A stretch of 10,037 bases of DNA from Actinomycetota bacterium (lineage in GTDB: Bacteria > Actinomycetota > Acidimicrobiia > Acidimicrobiales > Iamiaceae), in contig JADGOP010000051.1 in NCBI GenBank assembly GCA_017882935.1, positions 1-10,037 on the forward strand, written 5' to 3'. Both the position numbers and the translations under genes were made by a program. The notes under the pieces were generated by a model. It was not told the DNA's origin, made no database searches, and worked only from the letters and a program-made list of their open reading frames with translations. Position 1 is the stretch's first letter. Every line of letters begins with the position of its first letter. Positions 6,055 to 10,037 of this stretch are shown piece after piece.

Positions 6055-7479
6055 TCAGGGCGAAGGGGGCACGCGGTCGTCGAGCTCCGCGAAGACGAGG
6101 GGCAGGTGGTCGATCAGGTCGCCGGCCACCAGGCCACGGGCAAAGGCTAGGCCGCCGGCACGGCCGTGGATCCAGGCTCCCGCCGCGGCGGCTCCGAACG
6201 GCTCCGCACCGCCCGCCAGCAGCGCGGCGATGACGCCGGTGAGCACGTCGCCCGTGCCGGCCGTCGCCAGGCGCTCGTCGCCCGTCGTGACCGCCAGGAC
6301 CTCGCCGTGCGGGTGCGCCACGAGCGTGGTCGGGCCCTTGAGCAGCACGATGCCACCCGTGTGGGCCGCCACCCTGCGCACCGCGTCGAAGCGGTCGGCG
6401 CGTGACTCGGCCTCGTCGGCCTCGTCCTCGTCGGGCAGCAGCGAGCCGCCCAGCCGGCTGAACTCGCCCTCGTGGGGGGTGAGCACGGCGAGCGGCGAGT
6501 CGGTGGGGCGGTCGCGCAGGGCGTAGGCAGCATCGCTGCCCAGGGCGGTGATCCCGTCGCCATCGACCACCAGCGCGATGCGCGCCCGGGCGACGGTGCT
6601 GCGGACGGCGCGGGCGCTGTCGGGCGACGTGCCCAGGCCGGGACCGAGCGCCAGGCAGCGGAAGCGGTCGAGCGAGCCGAGCAGCTCGTGGGACCACTCC
6701 CGCTCGGGCAACGGGTGGCCGACGGCCTCGGTGGGGCGCGCTGGGTCGTCGAGGAGGCCCGGAGTCGAGAGCCGCACGTAGCCCGCGCCGGCGCGCTGTG
6801 CGGCCCGGGTGCACAGGTGCGCGGCGCCCGTCATGCCGGGTGACCCCGCCACCACCCACACGGCCTCGTCCCACTTGTGGGCGTCGAACGGCCGCTGCGG
6901 CAGCCAGCGGGCCACGTCGGGGGCCTCGACCAGGTGCGAGCGGGCCGCGGTGCTGGTGTCGAGGCCGATGTCGGCCACCACGATGCGCCCTGCGTAGACC
7001 GGGCCGTCGCCGACGAGGAGCCCGGGCTTGAGCGCCGCGAAGGTGACCGTGACGTCGGCGCGCAGGGGGTCGCCCGAGGCGGTTCCGGTGAGGCCCGACA
7101 CCCCGGACGGGATGTCGACCGCCAGCACCGGGGTGGCGGGATCAGCCAGGCGGGGCGCATGGAACGTGCCACGGAACCCGGTGCCGTAGGCGGCGTCGAT
7201 CACCAGGTCGGTGGGCGGCAGCGTGGACGGTGGCGAGGCGGCGTCGAACTCGGCCACCCGCACGCCGCGCCTCCGCAGGTGGCGGGTTGCGGCCCGCCCG
7301 TCGTTGCCGTTGTTGCCCTTGCCCTCGAGCACCACGACCCGGCGGCCGTAGCCACCACCCAGCAGGCGCAGCGCCTCGCGGGCCACCGCGCGGCCTGCCC
7401 GGTCGATCAGCACCTCCACCGGCTCCGTCGCCGCGGCGTCGATCGCGGCCATCTGGTCCGGCGTCACGATCGGGATCAC
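6055..7479 (-). CDS. nnr: Bifunctional NAD(P)HX epimerase / ADP-dependent NAD(P)HX dehydratase
   Basis: Cytoplasmic metabolite-repair enzyme: the N-terminal YjeF domain (about 1-210) epimerises hydrated NAD(P)H and the C-terminal ribokinase-like domain (about 215-474) dehydrates it back to NAD(P)H using ADP. Motifs: TPDQMAAIDAAA (6-17), LEGKGNNGNDGR (51-62), DAAYGTGFRG (95-104), VDIPSGVSG (121-129), AALKPGL (148-154), LGPGLGTS (278-285), LTPHEGEF (333-340), LLKGPTTLVAHP (379-390) and AGTGDVLTGVIAALLAGG (407-424) with the expected catalytic Asp411. Residues 346-361 form an acidic surface insert (LLPDEDEADEAES). I chose the GTG at 7479 because family members begin M-I-P-x-x-T-P. A GTG at 7467 preceded by GGGGGTGAT is an alternative. 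It is first in the minus-strand block. Confidence 0.95.
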   Translation of the reverse strand: MIPIVTPDQMAAIDAAATEPVEVLIDRAGRAVAREALRLLGGGYGRRVVVLEGKGNNGNDGRAATRHLRRRGVRVAEFDAASPPSTLPPTDLVIDAAYGTGFRGTFHAPRLADPATPVLAVDIPSGVSGLTGTASGDPLRADVTVTFAALKPGLLVGDGPVYAGRIVVADIGLDTSTAARSHLVEAPDVARWLPQRPFDAHKWDEAVWVVAGSPGMTGAAHLCTRAAQRAGAGYVRLSTPGLLDDPARPTEAVGHPLPEREWSHELLGSLDRFRCLALGPGLGTSPDSARAVRSTVARARIALVVDGDGITALGSDAAYALRDRPTDSPLAVLTPHEGEFSRLGGSLLPDEDEADEAESRADRFDAVRRVAAHTGGIVLLKGPTTLVAHPHGEVLAVTTGDERLATAGTGDVLTGVIAALLAGGAEPFGAAAAGAWIHGRAGGLAFARGLVAGDLIDHLPLVFAELDDRVPPSP

Positions 7480-7549
7480 CCCCTGATCATGCCTCAGCAG
7501 GGGTGCGGGCGGTGCTGGCGGGCCGCCGGCCGTCGGTACGCTCCTCGCC
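7480..7549. promoter_or_regulatory. Divergent promoter region, possibly leaderless on both sides
   Basis: This is the 70-bp gap between divergent nnr (minus) and the hydrolase (plus). On the plus strand TACGCT (7537-7542) matches a -10 TANNNT and ends 7 bases before the ATG at 7550. On the minus strand CATGAT ends 6 bases before the GTG at 7479. Both spacings fit transcripts beginning at or next to the start codon, common in actinobacteria. Neither gene has a normally spaced Shine-Dalgarno for these starts. No convincing -35 boxes or operator were found. Confidence 0.35.
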
Positions 7550-8446
7550 ATGCCCCCCTCGGCGGACCGCCGCCCGGTCACGGTGCAGCTCCCCGACGGG
7601 CGCCGTCTGGCCGTCGACGACGTCGGCGACCCCGAGGGGCACCCGGTCGTCTACGTCCACGGCACGCCCGACTCCCGCCTCGCCCGTCACCCCGACGACA
7701 CCCAGGCCGCAGGGCTGGGTATCCGGCTCCTCGCCGTCGACCGCCCGGGGTTCGGCTGGAGCAGCGCCGACCCGACCGCCAGGGTCCGCTCGTTCGGGGA
7801 CGACATCGCCGCGCTGGCCGCCGGGCTCGGCCTCGACCGGCTCTCGCTCCTCGCCTGGTCGGCCGGTGCGGTGTGGGCGCTCGGGGTCGCGGCCACCCAC
7901 CCCGACCTGGTCGCCGACGTCACCGTCGTGGGCGGGCTCGTTCCCGTCGAGGCGTTCACCGACCCGGAGGTGCGTGACGCGGGTGGCGAGGCGCGGCTGG
8001 CCGCGGTCGAGGCGGCCGAGCAGCTGGGTGCCGACGAGGCCGCAGCCATGATCGGCCCGATGCTCGTGCCCGACCCGCCCACGCGGGAGCTGGCCCTCGA
8101 ACACCTCGAAGCGGCCCACGATGCCGTCACCACCGCCGAGCTCGCCGACGTGCCCGGCGCGGCCGACCGCATGGCCGAGGCGATGCTCGACGCGGTCCGG
8201 TCCGGCACCGACGGCCTCGTCCGCGACGTGGCGGTGCACCTCGCACCCCTCGACGTGGACCTGGCCGACGTCGCCTGCCCCGTGCACCTCGTGTACGGCG
8301 AGCTCGACCGCTCGTGCCCTCCGGCGTTCGGCGCCTGGTTCGTCGGGCACCTGCCGCACGCCGATCTCACGGTGGTGCCCGGCGCCGGTCACGCGCTGAT
8401 GCTCACCCGGTGGGTCGACATCCTCGGACGCACCCTCACGCGCTGA
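7550..8446 (+). CDS. Alpha/beta hydrolase, plus-strand orphan
   Basis: The only plus-strand gene. Alpha/beta-fold hydrolase of 298 residues with no signal peptide, so probably cytoplasmic; substrate unknown. Elements: YVHGTPDSR (35-43) with an HGTP oxyanion loop, LAVDRPGFGWS (61-71), nucleophile elbow AWSAGA (102-107) with Ser104, acid Asp253 in GELDRSCP and His281 in GAGHAL. The elbow is A-x-S-x-G rather than the usual G-x-S-x-G. HGTP and DRPGFG loops are typical of a hydrolase group often annotated as haloalkane dehalogenase-like or proline-iminopeptidase-like, but the halide-binding Trp pattern cannot be confirmed. The ATG at 7550 has no Shine-Dalgarno and may be leaderless. It is divergent from nnr and convergent with acpS, interrupting an otherwise single-strand neighbourhood. 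Confidence 0.88.
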   Translation: MPPSADRRPVTVQLPDGRRLAVDDVGDPEGHPVVYVHGTPDSRLARHPDDTQAAGLGIRLLAVDRPGFGWSSADPTARVRSFGDDIAALAAGLGLDRLSLLAWSAGAVWALGVAATHPDLVADVTVVGGLVPVEAFTDPEVRDAGGEARLAAVEAAEQLGADEAAAMIGPMLVPDPPTRELALEHLEAAHDAVTTAELADVPGAADRMAEAMLDAVRSGTDGLVRDVAVHLAPLDVDLADVACPVHLVYGELDRSCPPAFGAWFVGHLPHADLTVVPGAGHALMLTRWVDILGRTLTR

Positions 8447-8640
8447 CCCCTTCTTTGAGGCCGCGCGGATAGGGCGCTTCCGGCTCCTTCAACAGGGTGG
8501 CCTCTCAGAACAGGAGCCTGTGTCTGCTTGGTCGGACGAGCGAACAGGTCAGGGGGCGGCTGCGCCGCGGCCACCTATCCGCTCGTCCTCTTGGAACGGA
8601 TATGTGCGCCTGGACGGGGGTATTTCCTTCAAAGAAGGGG
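8447..8640. repeat. Non-coding gap bounded by a 14-bp inverted repeat
   Basis: The stretch between the two convergent stop codons is visibly less GC-rich than its flanks and has no plausible gene. Its left end, CCCCTTCTTTGAGG (8447-8460), is complementary to its right end, CCTTCAAAGAAGGGG (8626-8640): 14 pairs with one bulged base (T8628). Each arm is also nearly self-complementary (CCTTC-AAA-GAAGG on the right). Further inverted pairs inside are GCGGATAGG (8465-8473) with CCTATCCGC (8574-8582), GGCTCCT (8482-8488) with AGGAGCC (8512-8518), GGTGGCC (8496-8502) with GGCCACC (8569-8575) and GGCGC (8473-8477) with GCGCC (8606-8610). It could be a bidirectional terminator, a structured RNA or a small mobile remnant. 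I see no target-site duplication and no U-tract. Confidence 0.65.
8534..8588 (-). other. Long hairpin, possible structured RNA
   Basis: Arms 8534-8549 and 8573-8588 pair over 16 positions. Fourteen are Watson-Crick; the other two (8543/8579 and 8545/8577) are A-C mismatches on the plus strand but G-U and U-G wobbles on the minus strand. The helix is therefore uninterrupted only in a minus-strand transcript, for example acpS read-through. The loop holds a second small stem, GCGGC-TGC-GCCGC (8556-8568). The right arm can pair instead with GCGGATAGG at 8465-8473, so two structures are mutually exclusive. No known RNA family was recognised. Confidence 0.5.
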
Positions 8641-8642
8641 GG

Positions 8643-9020
8643 CTACTCGGCGACGGCGATGGCCTCGGCCACCCGCGACGTGTGCGACATCGTGAGGTGC
8701 CAGCGGACCACCCCGAGCTCGGCTGCCAGGTCGGCCGCCCGCCCGGTGAGCGCCAGCGACGGCCGGCCGGACTCGGCGCGCACCACCTCGACCTCGTGCC
8801 AGCCCACGGCCCCGAGGCCCACGCCCAGCGCCTTCATCACCGCTTCCTTGGCCGCGAAGCGCGCGGCGAAGCGCTCGGTGGGATCGCGCCGCCGCTCGCA
8901 GTAGGCGCGCTCGGCGTCGGTGAACAGCCGCTCGACCAGCGTCGGCGTGCGCGCCAGGGTGCGGCGCATGCGGTCGACCTCGACGAGGTCGACGCCGATG
9001 CCGATCAGGTCGACTTCCAC
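8643..9020 (-). CDS. acpS: Holo-[acyl-carrier-protein] synthase
   Basis: 4'-phosphopantetheinyl transferase of the AcpS type. It moves phosphopantetheine from CoA to the conserved serine of acyl carrier protein, activating fatty acid synthesis in the cytoplasm. 125 residues, normal length for the trimeric family. Motifs: IGIGVDLVEVDRM (6-18) with metal-binding Asp11, FTDAERAYC (33-41), RFAARFAAKEAVMKALG (50-66) with Glu59 in the conserved AAKEA, and the C-terminal strand HLTMSHTSRVAEAIAV (108-123). The start is GTG at 9020; the frame is open further upstream but has no homology and lies within the preceding gene. It overlaps that gene's end by 16 bases, suggesting coupling. Its TAG stop abuts the inverted-repeat gap. 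Confidence 0.95.
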   Translation of the reverse strand: MEVDLIGIGVDLVEVDRMRRTLARTPTLVERLFTDAERAYCERRRDPTERFAARFAAKEAVMKALGVGLGAVGWHEVEVVRAESGRPSLALTGRAADLAAELGVVRWHLTMSHTSRVAEAIAVAE

Positions 9021-10037
9021 CGTGAGGCGAGCACCAGCACAGGCGCGGTGAGCACGTCGACCACGGGCAGGTCGGCGAGCAGGTCGTCGCGGAAGGTGGG
9101 CTCGGTCTCGGTGACGGCGTCGCGCAGCGCGGCGTAGCGGCTGCGGTAGCCCTCGAGCACGCCACGCATCACCGGTGCCGGCAGCCGCTCCTCGAAGCGC
9201 ACGTGCAGCAAGGTGATGCCCGAGCACTGGTTGCCCTTGACCTCGGGCACGATCACCACGGGCCGACCGTCGCTGCGCCCGACGGCGACGGTGACCTCAC
9301 GCTCGAACGCCACGCGGCGCTTGGTGCCCCGCAGCAACGGGTTCGCCTCGGTGCGCAGCGGGAGGTCGCGGGAGATGCCACCGCGGTCGACCACCACGAT
9401 GGTGGCGTCGCCCGTCTCGATGCGACCCTCGATCCGGTAGCGGGTGAAGCCGGTGACCTCGGCGATGGCCGGGTCGAGCTCGGCCACGGTGCGCAGCGTG
9501 CGGTAGCTCAGCCGGTCGCGGGCGGCGCCGGCCTCGAACACCGACCGCACGAGGGGGACCTGCGAGACGCCCTCGTCGGAGCGGGAGATGCCGACGGTGA
9601 CGGTCTTCGCCTGGTGCTTGATGGCGTCGATGGGGCGGGTGAGCTCGTCGATGCCGGCGGTGAGGGCCGTCACGAGGTCTTCGACGAGGACGCTGGGCGA
9701 GCCCTGGCGGCCGTACTCGACCTGGTAGAGCTCGAGCGGCGAGATGCCCGCCGCGTAGCGCAGCGTGGACGTGATGCGGGTGGCCGTGCTCGCCTCGAGG
9801 TGGCCGTCGTACACGCCCGAGCGCAGGCCGTTGAACCAGCGCTGCATGATCGGCTCGAAGAGCGGCACCAGCTCGACCATGAGCTCGTCGGCGTCGACGT
9901 GCGCGGCGGTCAGCTGCTCGATGGAGGCGCGGGCCTCACGCAGCAGCCCGGCCTGGGCGTCGATGGCCAGTGCGGCCTCGTATCCGAAGAGGTGGCCGAC
10001 CATGGCCGCCAGGATGAAGCCCAGGCGGGGGTGCGTG
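9005..10037 (-). CDS. C-terminal part of a large protein, probably SIS/GlmS-like
   Basis: 343 codons are visible. The frame is open through the right edge, so the start is missing, and the in-frame ATG at 10003 is unlikely to be the true start. The first visible residues (PRLGFILAAMVGHLFGYEAA) are helical and resemble the end of a sugar-isomerase (SIS) domain. IKHQAKTVTVG (139-149) is loosely like the PRNLAKSVTVE tail of GlmS. The following ~190 residues (YRTLRTVAELDPAIAEVTGF, VVDRGGISRDLPLR, TKRRVAFEREVTVAVGRSDG, VPEVKGNQCSG) form a soluble mixed alpha/beta domain I cannot assign. Position next to acpS supports a GlmS-related identity, since glmS commonly precedes acpS in actinobacteria. I suspect an extended GlmS-like protein with an extra C-terminal domain. 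That is inference; another SIS or a conserved hypothetical protein remains possible. Confidence 0.5.
   Translation of the reverse strand, partial: THPRLGFILAAMVGHLFGYEAALAIDAQAGLLREARASIEQLTAAHVDADELMVELVPLFEPIMQRWFNGLRSGVYDGHLEASTATRITSTLRYAAGISPLELYQVEYGRQGSPSVLVEDLVTALTAGIDELTRPIDAIKHQAKTVTVGISRSDEGVSQVPLVRSVFEAGAARDRLSYRTLRTVAELDPAIAEVTGFTRYRIEGRIETGDATIVVVDRGGISRDLPLRTEANPLLRGTKRRVAFEREVTVAVGRSDGRPVVIVPEVKGNQCSGITLLHVRFEERLPAPVMRGVLEGYRSRYAALRDAVTETEPTFRDDLLADLPVVDVLTAPVLVLASRWKST

Noticed and set aside
6877..7977. Plus-strand open frame of 366 codons crossing the nnr start and the hydrolase gene
   Set aside because: Overlaps nnr antisense and the hydrolase in another frame; Arg/Pro-rich tail, no homology.
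8389..8574. Small 61-residue minus-strand open frame in the gap
   Set aside because: Arg/Pro/Gln-rich, crosses the repeats and the hydrolase end antisense, no ribosome site.
8447..8640. Complete transposon or IS element
   Set aside because: No transposase and no visible target-site duplication next to the inverted repeats; kept only as a possible miniature element.
8447..8642. tRNA, SRP RNA, RNase P RNA, 6S or tmRNA in the gap
   Set aside because: I looked for T-loop, SRP-tetraloop and RNase P core motifs by eye and found none. The ~195-nt closed shape is loosely 6S-like but without its conserved features.
8520..9137. Plus-strand open frame starting in the inverted-repeat gap and crossing acpS
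   Set aside because: Most of it is antisense to acpS; the part in the gap has no ribosome site and no recognisable protein.
1..10037. CRISPR array, prophage, toxin-antitoxin or defence system
   Set aside because: No regularly spaced direct repeats and no such protein families; every gene except the partial right-hand one fits a housekeeping or common enzyme family.

Overview
The window is very GC-rich, with G or C at almost every third codon position and long stop-free shadows on the strand opposite each real gene. Gene content and order fit a high-GC actinobacterium. An Acidimicrobiia-type lineage (Ilumatobacter/Iamia-like) is my best guess from the protein sequences, not something I can prove here. 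This is mostly housekeeping chromosome. I see no phage, insertion sequence, CRISPR or antibiotic cluster.

Layout. Almost everything is on the minus strand, so transcription runs from high to low coordinates. At the right edge is the C-terminal part of a large protein that looks SIS/GlmS-related (9005-10037), overlapping acpS (8643-9020). Next comes a 196-bp non-coding gap holding several inverted repeats (8447-8642). The only plus-strand gene follows, an alpha/beta hydrolase (7550-8446). It is convergent with acpS and divergent from nnr. From 7479 down to base 1 runs one tightly packed minus-strand block: nnr (NAD(P)HX repair), a CBS-pair protein, alr (alanine racemase), a membrane-anchored alpha/beta hydrolase, a P1/DmpA-family peptidase, a family-4-type uracil-DNA glycosylase, tsaE, tsaB and rimI (cut by the left edge). 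Gaps are 46 bp or less and several junctions overlap (GTGA, ATGA, 7 bp), so a polycistronic unit is likely. tsaD would be expected just outside the left edge.

How the genes fit together. acpS primes acyl carrier protein. nnr repairs damaged nicotinamide cofactors. alr supplies D-alanine for peptidoglycan. tsaE and tsaB, with TsaD and TsaC, make the t6A37 tRNA modification. rimI is an N-alpha-acetyltransferase traditionally linked to ribosomal protein S18. The order glmS, acpS, nnr, alr, hydrolase, tsaE, tsaB, rimI is a recurring actinobacterial arrangement. Against that background the unusual items are the plus-strand hydrolase plus structured gap between acpS and nnr, and the P1 peptidase and uracil-DNA glycosylase between the hydrolase and tsaE.

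The most interesting unexplained structure is the 8447-8640 gap. Its ends are a 14-bp inverted repeat that begins exactly after the plus-strand stop codon and two bases after the acpS stop. Inside is a 16-bp hairpin whose only two non-Watson-Crick positions become G-U wobbles if the minus strand is transcribed.
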